Below, piece by piece: positions 55,931 through 64,000 of a stretch of DNA of 64,000 bases (positions are counted from its first letter, which is position 1; each line of letters opens with the position of its first letter). The position numbers and the translations under genes were made by a program. The notes below the pieces were generated by a model. The model was not told the DNA's origin. It made no database searches and was given only the letters and a program-made list of their open reading frames with translations. This stretch comes from Methylocystis parvus OBBP (GTDB lineage: Bacteria; Pseudomonadota; Alphaproteobacteria; Rhizobiales; Beijerinckiaceae): contig NZ_CP092968.1 in assembly GCF_027571405.1 (NCBI RefSeq), positions 1,550,001 through 1,614,000 of the forward strand. The letters are read 5' to 3'.

Positions 55931-56272
55931 ATGACTCAGAGTCGCACCCGCCAGAGGCAATCCGCGAAAATCGTCGATGCGGTTCAACGCCTCATTCCGA
56001 AAGCGGAAGAGGCCGAACTCTTTCTCAAGGCGCTCGCGAATGCGCATCGGCTGCTGGTTCTGTGCGAACTGCTTAAAGGCGAAGCCTGCGTCACTGAATT
56101 GCAGAACGCCGTCGGCTTGAGCCAATCCTCGCTCTCTCAACATCTGGCGCGGTTACGTCAGGACAGGCTCGTCAAGACGCGCCGCGAGTCGCGGACGATC
56201 TATTATTCGCTCGCCGACGATCGCGTCAGACGCATGATCGAGCTGTTGCACGACATTTTCTGCGCTTCCTGA
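55931..56272 (+). CDS. ArsR-family regulator, BigR/SqrR-like
   Basis: A 113-residue winged-helix repressor. The DNA-binding helix is VTELQNAVGLSQSSLSQHLARLRQDRLVKTRRESRTIYYSL (about residues 53-93), very like BigR/SqrR. Two Cys fit the persulfide-sensing pair of that group: Cys45 in LLVLCELL and Cys111 in IFCAS, with an extra Cys52. It may therefore sense reactive sulfur and control the exporter upstream. The start is uncertain; a TTG at 55901 has AAGGAA at 9 bases and adds 10 residues. Confidence 0.75.
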   Translation: MTQSRTRQRQSAKIVDAVQRLIPKAEEAELFLKALANAHRLLVLCELLKGEACVTELQNAVGLSQSSLSQHLARLRQDRLVKTRRESRTIYYSLADDRVRRMIELLHDIFCAS

Positions 56273-56279
56273 TCCCGGC

Positions 56280-57902
56280 TCATTCGTGCAGGCCGGGCGC
56301 CTCATGGCCCGTGCGCGCGACATATTCCGTATAGCCGCCATCATATTTGTGAACGCCCTCCGGAGTCAGCTCCAGCACGCGGTTGGATAAGGCGCCGAGA
56401 AAGCGGCGGTCATGCGAAACGAAGAGCATGGCGCCCTCGAAATTGCCGAGCGCCGTGATGAGCATCTCTTTCGTCGCGAGATCGAGATGGTTCGTCGGTT
56501 CGTCGAGAACGAGGAAATTCGGCGGATCATAGAGCATTTTCGCCATGACGAGACGCGCTTTTTCGCCGCCCGAAAGGACGCGGCACTTCTTCTCGGCGTC
56601 GTCGCCCGAAAATCCGAAGCAGCCTGCGAGCGTGCGCAGAGATCCCTGCCCTGCTTGCGGAAAGGCGTCCTCCAGCGTCTCGAAGACGGTGCGGTCTCCG
56701 TCGAGCAGGTCCATGGCGTGCTGCGCGAAATAGCCCATTTTCACGCTCGCCCCGATCGACACCGCGCCCTCGTCGGGCTCGGCCGCGCCGGCGACGAGTT
56801 TCAGCAGCGTCGACTTGCCGGCGCCGTTGACGCCCATCACGCACCAGCGCTCGCGGCGGCGCACCCCGAAGTCGAGGCCGTCATAAATGCGCCTGGCGCC
56901 GTAGCCCTTGTGAATGTTCTTTAGCGTCGCGACGTCGTCGCCCGAACGCGGGGCGGGACGGAACTCGAAGAGGATCGTCTGGCGGCGGCGCGGCGGTTCG
57001 ACTTTTTCGATCTTGTCGAGCTTCTTCACGCGGCTCTGCACCTGAGCGGCGTGAGAGGCCCGCGCCTTGAAGCGCTCGATGAACTTGATCTCCTTGGCGA
57101 GCATGGCCTGCTGGCGTTCGTATTGCGCCTGCTGCTGCTTTTCGTTCTGCGCGCGCTGGGCTTCGTAGAACTCGTAATCTCCCGAATAGGTGGTGAGCGA
57201 GCCGCCGTCGATCTCGATGACTTTGGCGACGATGCGGTTCATGAATTCGCGGTCATGCGACGTCATGAGAAGCGCGCCTTCATAGCCCTTGAGAAACGCC
57301 TCGAGCCAGATGAGGCTTTCGAGGTCCAGATGGTTGCTGGGCTCGTCGAGCAGCATGACGTCGGGCCGCATGAGGAGAATGCGCGCCAGGGCGACGCGCA
57401 TCTTCCACCCGCCCGAAAGCGCGCCGACGTCGCCGTCCATCATCTCCTGAGAGAAATTCAGCCCCGCAAGCACCTCGCGCGCGCGCCCCTCAAGGGCGTA
57501 GCCGTCGAGCTCCTCGAAACGCCCCTGGACCTCGCCATAGCGCTCGATGATCGCGCCCATATCGTCCGCCTGGTCCGGGTCCGCCATGGCGGCCTCGAGC
57601 GTTCTCAGCTCGGCGGCGACGTCGCTCACCGGACCCGCGCCGTTCATGACCTCGGCGACGGCGCTGCGTCCGGACATCTCGCCGACATCCTGGTCGAAAT
57701 AGCCGATGGTGACGCCCCGATCGACCGAGACCTGCCCCTCATCCGGGAGCTCGCGGCTGACGATCATGCGAAAGAGCGTGGATTTGCCGGCGCCGTTGGG
57801 CCCAACGAGCCCGACCTTTTCGCCCTTGAGAAGAGACGCCGAGGCCTCAATGTAGAGAATCTGGGAGCCGTTTTGTTTGCTGATATTTTCGAGGCGGATC
57901 AT
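56280..57902 (-). CDS. ABC-F family ATPase (YbiT/EttA-type)
   Basis: A 540-residue protein with two ABC ATPase domains and no membrane segment. Domain 1: GPNGAGKSTLFRM (near 36), LSGGWKMRVALARIL and VMLLDEPSNHLDL. Domain 2: GVNGAGKSTLLKL (near 350), LSGGEKARLVMAKML and FLVLDEPTNHLDL. The linker between them is a charged helical hairpin (EKQQQAQYERQQAMLAKEIKF region near 245), the part that reaches the ribosomal P-site region in ABC-F proteins. Probably a translation factor acting on stalled ribosomes. It ends 8 bases from the convergent ArsR gene. Confidence 0.92.
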   Translation of the reverse strand: MIRLENISKQNGSQILYIEASASLLKGEKVGLVGPNGAGKSTLFRMIVSRELPDEGQVSVDRGVTIGYFDQDVGEMSGRSAVAEVMNGAGPVSDVAAELRTLEAAMADPDQADDMGAIIERYGEVQGRFEELDGYALEGRAREVLAGLNFSQEMMDGDVGALSGGWKMRVALARILLMRPDVMLLDEPSNHLDLESLIWLEAFLKGYEGALLMTSHDREFMNRIVAKVIEIDGGSLTTYSGDYEFYEAQRAQNEKQQQAQYERQQAMLAKEIKFIERFKARASHAAQVQSRVKKLDKIEKVEPPRRRQTILFEFRPAPRSGDDVATLKNIHKGYGARRIYDGLDFGVRRRERWCVMGVNGAGKSTLLKLVAGAAEPDEGAVSIGASVKMGYFAQHAMDLLDGDRTVFETLEDAFPQAGQGSLRTLAGCFGFSGDDAEKKCRVLSGGEKARLVMAKMLYDPPNFLVLDEPTNHLDLATKEMLITALGNFEGAMLFVSHDRRFLGALSNRVLELTPEGVHKYDGGYTEYVARTGHEAPGLHE

Positions 57903-57984
57903 GTCTCGGGAGGGGCCGGAGGAGAGTTGGCGCCCTTATGCCATGCTTCGCCCGCCGATAAAGAGAGAATGGCGTAAAATTCTT

Positions 57985-58875
57985 CTATCTGGACCGGGCG
58001 TCCCAGGTCGGTTGCGCGGCCTGCGTAAGGTCCAGCGTCCAGGCGAAGCGGCTGATGACATTATAGCCGAGAATAAGGGGCGTACCGCTCCCCAGCGCCT
58101 GACGCAGCGGCCCGAAATCATAGGCGAGCGCATAGACGCCGCGCAGGACGCGGCCCTGCCCGAGATCGATCGCCTTGATTTTATAGATCTTTGAGGAGAA
58201 ACCGGCCCCGCCCGCTTCACTCGCCTTACCCTTGCGCTTCGCCAAGGCGAAGAGGTTCTTATGCGCGTCGACGAAGTGCTGGTCGACCGCCGAAACTTCC
58301 GCGCCCGTGTCGAACAGGCCGGCCGCCGGAACGTTGCCGACCCTAAGGTCGACGCCGACGAGACGCCGATCCGGTCCCAGCAATCTAAAGGGCGCCGGAT
58401 GCGCGGGCGGGTCCCCGAAAAAGACCATCTCGCTCTTGGCGAAATCAAGGGAGAAACGGGCGCCCTTGAAAAAATCGAGACCCAGGAGGTCGTCCCCATC
58501 ATTTTCGGCGCAGCGCGCAACCTCATATTTCGCGCGGGCGACCCCGGCGCCTTGCGAGGCCTTCAGCTCGATATTTTTCGCCTCCACGTCGTCGCATCGC
58601 ACCGTTCGGCCGGAAGCCCCGGTGGACTCGCTTTGCGCGACCACGGGCAGGTCCCTGTTCCAGGGCGCCAGCGCGACGCGCGTCGTGGAAGCCCCCGTGT
58701 CCAGCCGCATCGCGCCCATCATATTGTCGAAGCGGACGGGAACATAGATGCGGCCCCCGCCATAATCGGCCTGCGTCAGGGTCATGCCGACAGTCGAGCG
58801 GGCGGGCTCGGCGCGCGCGTCGGCGAGGCCGGTCAGCGCCGCAAGGAGAAGGCCGATCCATCGCCAATCCGTCAT
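57985..58875 (-). CDS. Retropepsin-like aspartyl protease family, secreted
   Basis: A 296-residue protein with a signal peptide (WRWIGLLLAALTGLADARAE). Two DTGA motifs, in MRLDTGASTTRVAL (near residue 57) and GLFDTGAEVSAVD (near 187), suggest an internally duplicated retropepsin-like fold, in which both Asp would form one active site. LLGLDFF and LILGYNVISRF are the Leu-Gly loops after each half. Periplasmic location is likely. The ATG was chosen for the signal peptide that follows. Protease activity is inferred. Confidence 0.65.
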   Translation of the reverse strand: MTDWRWIGLLLAALTGLADARAEPARSTVGMTLTQADYGGGRIYVPVRFDNMMGAMRLDTGASTTRVALAPWNRDLPVVAQSESTGASGRTVRCDDVEAKNIELKASQGAGVARAKYEVARCAENDGDDLLGLDFFKGARFSLDFAKSEMVFFGDPPAHPAPFRLLGPDRRLVGVDLRVGNVPAAGLFDTGAEVSAVDQHFVDAHKNLFALAKRKGKASEAGGAGFSSKIYKIKAIDLGQGRVLRGVYALAYDFGPLRQALGSGTPLILGYNVISRFAWTLDLTQAAQPTWDARSR

Positions 58876-59018
58876 GTCGCCAGCGGTCCTTTGAAATTGA
58901 TTGCGTCTCGGCGCCATCATGCCCGATGTCGGAGCCGGCAAAAAGCCGCTATTCTCCCCGGCAAATCGCAGGGGCCCGCCAGCCGGCGCCCTGAGCCGCG
59001 TCCCAAGCGAGGATAGTC

Positions 59019-61070
59019 ATGTCGAATCCGTTGATGAAGCCTTGGGCGGCGCCTTTCGGACTGCCGCCTTTCAACGAAATCAGAAGCGAGCATTTCCGGC
59101 CGGCTTTCGAGACGGCCCTCGAACGACACCGCGCGGAGATCGACGAGATCGCCAATAATGCGGCCGCGCCGGGTTTCGCAAATACGATCGAAGCGCTCGA
59201 ACGCTCCGGCAAGCTTTTGACGGATGTCGGCTCCGTCTTCTGGAACCTCACCGCCACCGACACTAATCAGGAGATGCAGGAAATCGAGCGCGACATGGCG
59301 GCCGCGCTCTCCCGCCACGCGAGCGACATTTCCATGAACCCGGACCTTTTTCGCCGGGTCGAGGCGCTCCACGCGCAGCGGGAAAGTCTCGGCCTCTCGC
59401 CTGAGCAGCGACGCGTCCTGGAACTGACCTACAAGAATTTCATCCGCGCCGGCGCGAAGCTCAACGATGCGGACAAGGCGCGCATGAAGAAGATATTGGA
59501 GCGTCTCGCCGGTCTCTCGACGCAATTTTCACAAAATGTGCTCGCCGACGAATCCTCATGGGTCCTGTTCCTGGAGGAAAGCGATCTCGACGGCCTGTCG
59601 CCCGACTTTCGCGCGGCCGCCGCGCGCATCGCCGCGGAGCGCGGCGCGCCGGGCAAATACGCGGTGACGCTGGCGCGTTCGAGCGCGGAAATCTTCCTGC
59701 AGAGCTCGACGCGGCGCGATCTGCGCGAGATCGTCTTCCGCGCCTGGGCGAGCCGCGGCGAAAATGGCGGCGAGACCGACAACGGCCCGCTGATCCGCGA
59801 CATCCTGCAACTGCGCGAAGAGCGCGCGAAGCTCCTGGGCTTCGAGACCTTCGCCGACTACAAGCTCGACGATACGATGGCGAAAACGCCCGCCGCCGTG
59901 CGCGATCTCCTGGCGCGCGTCTGGACGCCCGCCCTCGCCCGCGCCGCTGAGGAGCGCGCGCAGATACAGGCGCTCGTCGACAAGGAGGGCGCGAATTTCT
60001 CCGTGGCCGCGCATGACTGGCGCTATTACGCCGAGCGCGTCAGGAAGGATCTCTACGATCTCGATCAGGCGTCGCTGCGGCCCTACTTTCAGCTCGACAA
60101 GATCGTGGCGGCGGCGTTCAGCGTGGCCGAAAGGCTTTTCGGCCTTCAATTCGTCGAGCGGAAGGATCTCCATCTCTATCACCCGGACGTGCGCGCCTTC
60201 GAGGCGCTCGACAAGAACGGCGAGCATGTCGCCCTTTTCCTCGCCGATTATTTCGCGCGTCCCTCCAAACGCAGCGGCGCCTGGATGTCGGATTTCCGCA
60301 CGCAGCACAGGCTCGATGGCGAGGTGCGGCCGATCATCGTCAATGTCATGAACTTCACCAAGGGGGCGGACGGCGCGCCGACCTTGCTCAGCCTCGACGA
60401 CGCCCGCACCCTTTTCCACGAATTTGGCCATGGCCTGCACGGCATGTTGTCGAACGTGACTTATCCGCTCGTGGCCGGAACGAATGTCGCCCGCGACTTC
60501 GTCGAACTTCCTTCGCAGCTTTATGAGCACTGGCTGCTCGAGCCGGCGGTGCTGAAGGAATTCGCGCTGCACGCCAAAACGGGCGAACCAATGCCCGACG
60601 ATCTTCTGGCGCGCATCGCCGCCTCGCGCCATTTCAACCAGGGCTTCGCGACGGTGGAATTCTGCGCCTCGGCCCATGTCGATCTCGACCTCCACGCCCA
60701 GCCTGCGGCTGAAGACTTCGACGCCGCCGCCTTCGAGCGGGAAAGCCTCACGCGCCTTTCCATGCCGCCGGAAATCATCATGCGGCATCGTCTCCCGCAT
60801 TTCAGCCACATTTTCTCCGGCGACGGCTATTCGGCCGGCTATTACAGTTACCTCTGGGCCGAGACGCTCGACGCCGACGCCTTCGAGGCCTTCAAGGAGA
60901 CCGGCGATCCCTTCGCGCCGCATGTCGCCGAAAGGCTCAAGACCCATATCTACGCCGCCGGCGGGAAGCAGAATGCGGGCGACGCTTACGTCGCCTTTCG
61001 CGGCAGAATGCCGACTGTCGAGCCGCTTCTGCGTCAACGGGGCTTTGCGCCGACGAGCGCCGGGCGATGA
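59019..61070 (+). CDS. M3-family metallopeptidase (oligopeptidase A / Dcp-like)
   Basis: A 683-residue zinc peptidase of family M3. The HExxH motif is in LFHEFGHGLHGMLS (near residue 468), and the third zinc ligand Glu in RDFVELPSQLYEHWLLE (near 497). DGYSAGYYSYLWAETLDADAF near residue 605 holds the substrate-binding Tyr/His segment. No signal peptide, so it degrades short peptides in the cytoplasm. GAGG lies upstream of the ATG. It overlaps or directly adjoins the cytochrome c gene. Confidence 0.93.
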   Translation: MSNPLMKPWAAPFGLPPFNEIRSEHFRPAFETALERHRAEIDEIANNAAAPGFANTIEALERSGKLLTDVGSVFWNLTATDTNQEMQEIERDMAAALSRHASDISMNPDLFRRVEALHAQRESLGLSPEQRRVLELTYKNFIRAGAKLNDADKARMKKILERLAGLSTQFSQNVLADESSWVLFLEESDLDGLSPDFRAAAARIAAERGAPGKYAVTLARSSAEIFLQSSTRRDLREIVFRAWASRGENGGETDNGPLIRDILQLREERAKLLGFETFADYKLDDTMAKTPAAVRDLLARVWTPALARAAEERAQIQALVDKEGANFSVAAHDWRYYAERVRKDLYDLDQASLRPYFQLDKIVAAAFSVAERLFGLQFVERKDLHLYHPDVRAFEALDKNGEHVALFLADYFARPSKRSGAWMSDFRTQHRLDGEVRPIIVNVMNFTKGADGAPTLLSLDDARTLFHEFGHGLHGMLSNVTYPLVAGTNVARDFVELPSQLYEHWLLEPAVLKEFALHAKTGEPMPDDLLARIAASRHFNQGFATVEFCASAHVDLDLHAQPAAEDFDAAAFERESLTRLSMPPEIIMRHRLPHFSHIFSGDGYSAGYYSYLWAETLDADAFEAFKETGDPFAPHVAERLKTHIYAAGGKQNAGDAYVAFRGRMPTVEPLLRQRGFAPTSAGR

Positions 61071-61087
61071 CAGGAAGAGCGCCGCTG

Positions 61088-61396
61088 ATGAAATCCGTGC
61101 TTCTTTGTCTTCTTTTCCTTCTCTCGCCGCTTCAGGCGCGCGCCGGCGAAAAGGCGCAAACGCGCCTCGACGAGCTGAAGATGAATTGCGAGACCTGCCA
61201 TGGCGTCGGGGGCGTCTCCCCCGTGCCGGATCAGACTCCATCCATCGCAGGAAAGAGCGAGCGCTTCCTTGTCGGTCAGCTCGAGGCGTTTCGCGCCGGA
61301 AAGCGACGCCACGATACGATGGGGCTGATGGGCGACACGATGTCGGACGACGAGATCAGGGCGATTGCGCGCCACTTTGCGAGAATGAAGAAGTGA
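61088..61396 (+). CDS. Small c-type cytochrome
   Basis: A 102-residue periplasmic cytochrome c. After a Sec signal peptide (KSVLLCLLFLLSPLQARAGE) comes one haem motif, CETCH (near residue 33), with an axial Met probably in DTMGLMGDTMSDDEI. This is a small class I cytochrome of the kind seen in sulfide or methanol oxidation. AGGAAGAG lies 9 bases before the ATG at 61088; an ATG at 61067 overlapping the peptidase stop adds seven residues. Confidence 0.85.
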   Translation: MKSVLLCLLFLLSPLQARAGEKAQTRLDELKMNCETCHGVGGVSPVPDQTPSIAGKSERFLVGQLEAFRAGKRRHDTMGLMGDTMSDDEIRAIARHFARMKK

Positions 61397-61509
61397 CCTG
61401 CGCGATAGGCCGGCCGCGCTCCTTCGGTTGCTCAGCGACGCCGCGGCTTTGACTTGGCTTCACCGGAAGGCGGCCGGAGCGCCGGTTCGGCGGCCCCACT
61501 TGCCATATG

Positions 61510-61523
61510 AGACGACCGGTCAT
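61510..61523. promoter_or_regulatory. TetR operator copy 1
   Basis: AGACGACCGGTCAT, around the palindromic core GACCGGTC, ends 11 bases before the tetR start codon. The identical 14 bases recur at 62147-62160. Position suggests autorepression. Confidence 0.65.
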
Positions 61524-61534
61524 ATAGTCCGCTT

Positions 61535-62128
61535 ATGAGCAAACGCGACGTCAACGAATTGCGGCAGAAGCTTCTCAGCCAGGGCGTCGCGCTGCTGATG
61601 GACCAAGGCTATCACGGCACCGGCATACAGGAGATCGTGCAAAGCGTCGGCGTCCCGAAGGGGTCTTTCTACAATTACTTCCCCAGTAAAGAGGCTTTCA
61701 GCGCCGAGGTCGTCAAGCATTACATCGACCCTTTCATCAAGCAGCTCGACGCGCATCTCCAGCGTAGCGGCGTTTCGGCCGCCGCCGGATTGCGCGCCTA
61801 TTTCGACGAGCTGATCGAAGAGACGGAGCGCAAGGGTTTCAAAGGCGGATGCCTTCTCGGCAATCTCATGGGCGAAATCGGCGACACCAGCGATCTCGCC
61901 CAGGCCTCCTTGCGCGAAGCGGTGCATCGCTATCGAGACAGGCTGCGCGAAGGCGTGGCGCGCGGCCAGCGTGAGGGCGATTTCCGGACCGATGTCGACG
62001 CGAAGGACATGGCGGACCTTCTCGTCAATCTCTGGCAAGGCGCGCTGCTGCGCATGAAAGTCGAGCAATCCGTGCGCCCGCTCACGCAATTTCGCGACAT
62101 TGCGCTCAACGGCTTCTTCAGGGCGTGA
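61535..62128 (+). CDS. TetR/AcrR family transcriptional regulator
   Basis: A 197-residue repressor. The N-terminal helix-turn-helix is LLMDQGYHGTGIQEIVQSVGVPKGSFYNYFPSKEAF (about residues 20-56), the canonical TetR motif. The rest is a ligand-binding helical domain with a Gly/Cys segment KGFKGGCLLGNLMGEIGD, which resembles the AcuR/NemR type with a possible sensing Cys. Operators before its own gene and before the downstream genes suggest it controls the methanethiol oxidase operon. The ligand is unknown. Confidence 0.9.
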   Translation: MSKRDVNELRQKLLSQGVALLMDQGYHGTGIQEIVQSVGVPKGSFYNYFPSKEAFSAEVVKHYIDPFIKQLDAHLQRSGVSAAAGLRAYFDELIEETERKGFKGGCLLGNLMGEIGDTSDLAQASLREAVHRYRDRLREGVARGQREGDFRTDVDAKDMADLLVNLWQGALLRMKVEQSVRPLTQFRDIALNGFFRA

Positions 62129-62146
62129 TTTTTTCGCCCTCAAATA

Positions 62147-62160
62147 AGACGACCGGTCAT
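62147..62160. promoter_or_regulatory. TetR operator copy 2
   Basis: The same AGACGACCGGTCAT lies 37 bases before the DUF4242 gene, in the 69-base gap after tetR. This would place the DUF4242-methanethiol oxidase genes under TetR control. Confidence 0.65.
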
Positions 62161-62197
62161 CTGAAAACCAGCTCTAGATAGAGCAGAGGAGATGCGC

Positions 62198-62467
62198 ATG
62201 CCAAAATACATCATCGAACGAAACGTTCCCGGCGCCGGCTTCCTGACGGCCGACGATCTGAAGGCGTTGACTCAGAGATCCTGTTCGGTCCTTCGCGAAT
62301 TGGGGCCGGACGTCCAATGGGTCCAGAGCTTCGTCGCCGAGGACAAGCTCTATTGCATCTACATCGCGACGGACCCGGACGTCATTCGAAAGCACGCGGC
62401 GCTCGGCGGCTTCCCGGTGGATCGCATCACCGAAGTCAAGGCGATCATCGATCCCGCTGCGGCCTGA
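62198..62467 (+). CDS. DUF4242 family protein
   Basis: An 89-residue ferredoxin-like alpha/beta protein. PKYIIERNVPGAGFLTADDL and QRSCSVLRELGPDVQWVQSF and IRKHAALGGFPVDRITEV are DUF4242 signatures. A Streptomyces member binds nickel, so a metal-related role is possible; conserved Cys and His are present. GAGGAG 6 bases upstream decides the second of two ATG codons. It lies between the second operator and methanethiol oxidase and is probably cotranscribed with it. Confidence 0.8.
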   Translation: MPKYIIERNVPGAGFLTADDLKALTQRSCSVLRELGPDVQWVQSFVAEDKLYCIYIATDPDVIRKHAALGGFPVDRITEVKAIIDPAAA

Positions 62468-62495
62468 CGGCAAGATCTTCAAGAGGGAGGAAGCA

Positions 62496-63797
62496 ATGAA
62501 AACGATTGAAATTTGCATGCGCAAGGGGGCGGCGATCGGTTTGTTTCTGCTCGGCGCTCTGCCGGGGCTCGCCCCGGCCTATGCGGACGAAACCTGCAAT
62601 TCGCCCTTCATGGCGGGGCTCATCAAGGGACAGGAGCAGTTTCTGCATGTCTGGACTCTGGGCGAAAAGGGAATCGGCGACGAATCCGACAAGCTGGTGA
62701 CGATCGACGTCATTCCCGGCTCGGCGACCTATGGCGAAGTCATCCACGCCATCTCCGTCGGCGGACGCGGCGAGGCGCATCACATGGGCTTTACCGACGA
62801 TCGCAAATATCTCTGGGCGGGACGTCTCGACGACAGCAAGATCTTCATCTTCGACGTCGGTTCCGATCCTTCAAAGCCCAAACTCGTGAAGACGATCGAC
62901 AATCTCGCCGAAAGCACCGGCTATGTCGGCCCGCATACTTTCTACGCCCTGCCCGGCCGCATGCTCGTGCAGGCGCTCTCCAACAAGAAAGACCATGGCG
63001 GAATCACGGGCCTCATCACCTATAACAATGCCGGCGATCTCGTCGCGACGACGCCCATGCCGGTCGACAATGGCGGCGACGGATATGGCTACGACATCGC
63101 CATCAATCCAGGCCAGAACCGCATGCTCACATCGAGCTTCACCGGCTGGACCAATTACATGATGGATCTGTCCCAACTCATTCAGGACAGCTCCGCGATG
63201 AAGAATTTCGGCAACACCATGGTCCTTTGGGACCTCAAGGCGATGAAGCCCGAAAAGGCGTTCTCGGTCCCCGGCGCGCCGCTCGAAATCCGTTGGGCGC
63301 TGAAGCCCGGCGCGGACTGGGCGATCACCGCCGGCGCGCTGACCTCCAAGCTATATCTCATCAAGCAGGACGAGAACCATCAGTGGCAGGCGAAAGCCGT
63401 CGCCGATGTCGGCGATCCCGCGAAAATACCGCTCCCTGTCGACATCTCGATCTCGTCGGACGCCTCTTCGCTGTGGGTCAACACCTTCATGGACGGAACG
63501 GCCCGCCTTTTCGATCTTTCCAATCCTGAAGCGCCGAAGCAGGTCTATGCGAAAAAGATCGGCGCGCAGGTGAACATGGTCTCGCAAAGCTGGGACGGAA
63601 AGCGCGTTTATTTCACGACCTCGCTCCTCGCCAATTGGGACAAGAAAGGCGCCGACAACGAACAGTTCCTCAAAGGCTACTCCTGGGACGGCAAGGAGCT
63701 GAAGGAAGACTTCGTCGTCGACTTTCACAAGGAGGGGCTCGGCCGCGCGCATCATATGAAATTTACGGCGCGCGCGCAGAAAGCCGAACGCCAGTGA
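62496..63797 (+). CDS. mtoX: Methanethiol oxidase / selenium-binding protein family (SBP56)
   Basis: A 433-residue periplasmic protein of the SBP56 family. The signal peptide ends in LAPAYADE (near residue 30). The beta-propeller has the family motifs RGEAHHMGFTDDRKYLWAGRLDDSKIFIFDV-like (near 85), GYVGPHTFYALPGR (near 145) and GLGRAHHMKF at the C-terminus, which hold the conserved His set that binds copper. Bacterial members oxidise methanethiol to formaldehyde, H2S and H2O2, and the formaldehyde would enter the Fae/MtdB route. GGGAGG lies 5 bases before the ATG. A SCO gene follows with a GTGA overlap. Confidence 0.9.
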   Translation: MKTIEICMRKGAAIGLFLLGALPGLAPAYADETCNSPFMAGLIKGQEQFLHVWTLGEKGIGDESDKLVTIDVIPGSATYGEVIHAISVGGRGEAHHMGFTDDRKYLWAGRLDDSKIFIFDVGSDPSKPKLVKTIDNLAESTGYVGPHTFYALPGRMLVQALSNKKDHGGITGLITYNNAGDLVATTPMPVDNGGDGYGYDIAINPGQNRMLTSSFTGWTNYMMDLSQLIQDSSAMKNFGNTMVLWDLKAMKPEKAFSVPGAPLEIRWALKPGADWAITAGALTSKLYLIKQDENHQWQAKAVADVGDPAKIPLPVDISISSDASSLWVNTFMDGTARLFDLSNPEAPKQVYAKKIGAQVNMVSQSWDGKRVYFTTSLLANWDKKGADNEQFLKGYSWDGKELKEDFVVDFHKEGLGRAHHMKFTARAQKAERQ

Positions 63798-64000
63798 CCG
63801 AGAAGCGAAAATATTCGGAGGGCGCCCGCGCGCCCTTCGCGGCGCTCACAGCGATGGCGCTCGCTTTTGCGGCGCCATCGACGCCGATGCGCGCAGCCGA
63901 CGCCGCCCATGCGTCGGTCGCCAATCTCCCCTCGCCCGGAACTTACGTTCTGCAACGCATCCAGCGCGTCCCGAGCGCGAAGCTGCTCGACGCCGAAGGA
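63794..64000 (+). CDS. SCO1/SenC-like copper chaperone (partial)
   Basis: The first 69 codons of a gene that runs past the window. The GTG start overlaps the mtoX stop (GTGA). After a hydrophobic segment (FAALTAMALAFAAPSTPMRA), the sequence NLPSPGTYVLQRIQRVP and LLDAEG matches the beginning of SCO proteins. In known mtoX operons a SCO gene follows mtoX and supplies copper, which supports the call; the copper-binding CxxxC is beyond the edge. Confidence 0.7.
   Translation, partial: MTEKRKYSEGARAPFAALTAMALAFAAPSTPMRAADAAHASVANLPSPGTYVLQRIQRVPSAKLLDAEG

Overview
The window looks like a chromosomal segment of a GC-rich alphaproteobacterial methylotroph of the Hyphomicrobiales (Rhizobiales), probably a Methylocystis/Methylosinus-like type II methanotroph. 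Family-level evidence: fae and mtdB of the tetrahydromethanopterin (H4MPT) formaldehyde pathway, an operon for methanofuran/H4MPT biosynthesis, a methanethiol oxidase gene, the alphaproteobacterial gene order trpA-accD-folC, an AccD without zinc-ribbon cysteines, a small SdhAF4-like DUF1674 protein and a FixL-type oxygen sensor. No methane monooxygenase gene lies here, so the genus is inference.

Layout. 1-6.8 kb: Rieske ferredoxin, secreted modular glycoside hydrolase, orphan ModA divergent from a helix-turn-helix/periplasmic-binding regulator, a CCA-enzyme-like degenerate HD protein and small hypotheticals. 7.2-20.2 kb: tRNA-Gln(CUG), Ppx/GppA, YibQ-like deacetylase-RppH, a non-coding/repeat-rich stretch holding one small secreted-peptide gene, a methyltransferase, RsmB, DUF1674, dienelactone hydrolase, Kup, trpA-accD, continuing into folC. 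21.8-26.3 kb: a five-gene cofactor operon (MfnB-FolB fusion, MfnE-like kinase, AfpA/DmrB-like flavoprotein, dihydropteroate-synthase-like protein, DUF447). 26.3-29.6 kb: SDR, GH1-like hydrolase, histidine phosphatase, rpmB. 30.0-32.9 kb: mtdB, fae, MfnF-like protein. 33.0-46.8 kb: a complete type I-C CRISPR-Cas locus (cas3-cas5c-cas8c-cas7c-cas4-cas1-cas2) and an array in which I count 88 repeats. 47-64 kb: FixL-like kinase, FMN-dependent hydroxy-acid oxidase, thrS, a stress cluster of four KGG/Em-like hydrophilins plus DUF2795, an ABC exporter with a BigR/SqrR-like ArsR regulator, ABC-F ATPase, retropepsin-like protease, M3 peptidase, cytochrome c, and a TetR-DUF4242-methanethiol oxidase-SCO operon running off the edge.

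How the genes work together. The cofactor operon and the MfnF-like gene would make the methanofuran and H4MPT that Fae and MtdB use to capture and oxidise formaldehyde. The CRISPR locus carries all I-C functions; the small subunit Cas11c is very probably made from an internal GTG start in cas8c, preceded by a perfect AGGAGG. Three pairs of spacers are related to each other, implying repeated sampling of related invaders. At the right end a 14-bp element (AGACGACCGGTCAT) stands both before the tetR gene and before the DUF4242-methanethiol oxidase genes, which points to a small TetR-controlled sulfur/C1 regulon.
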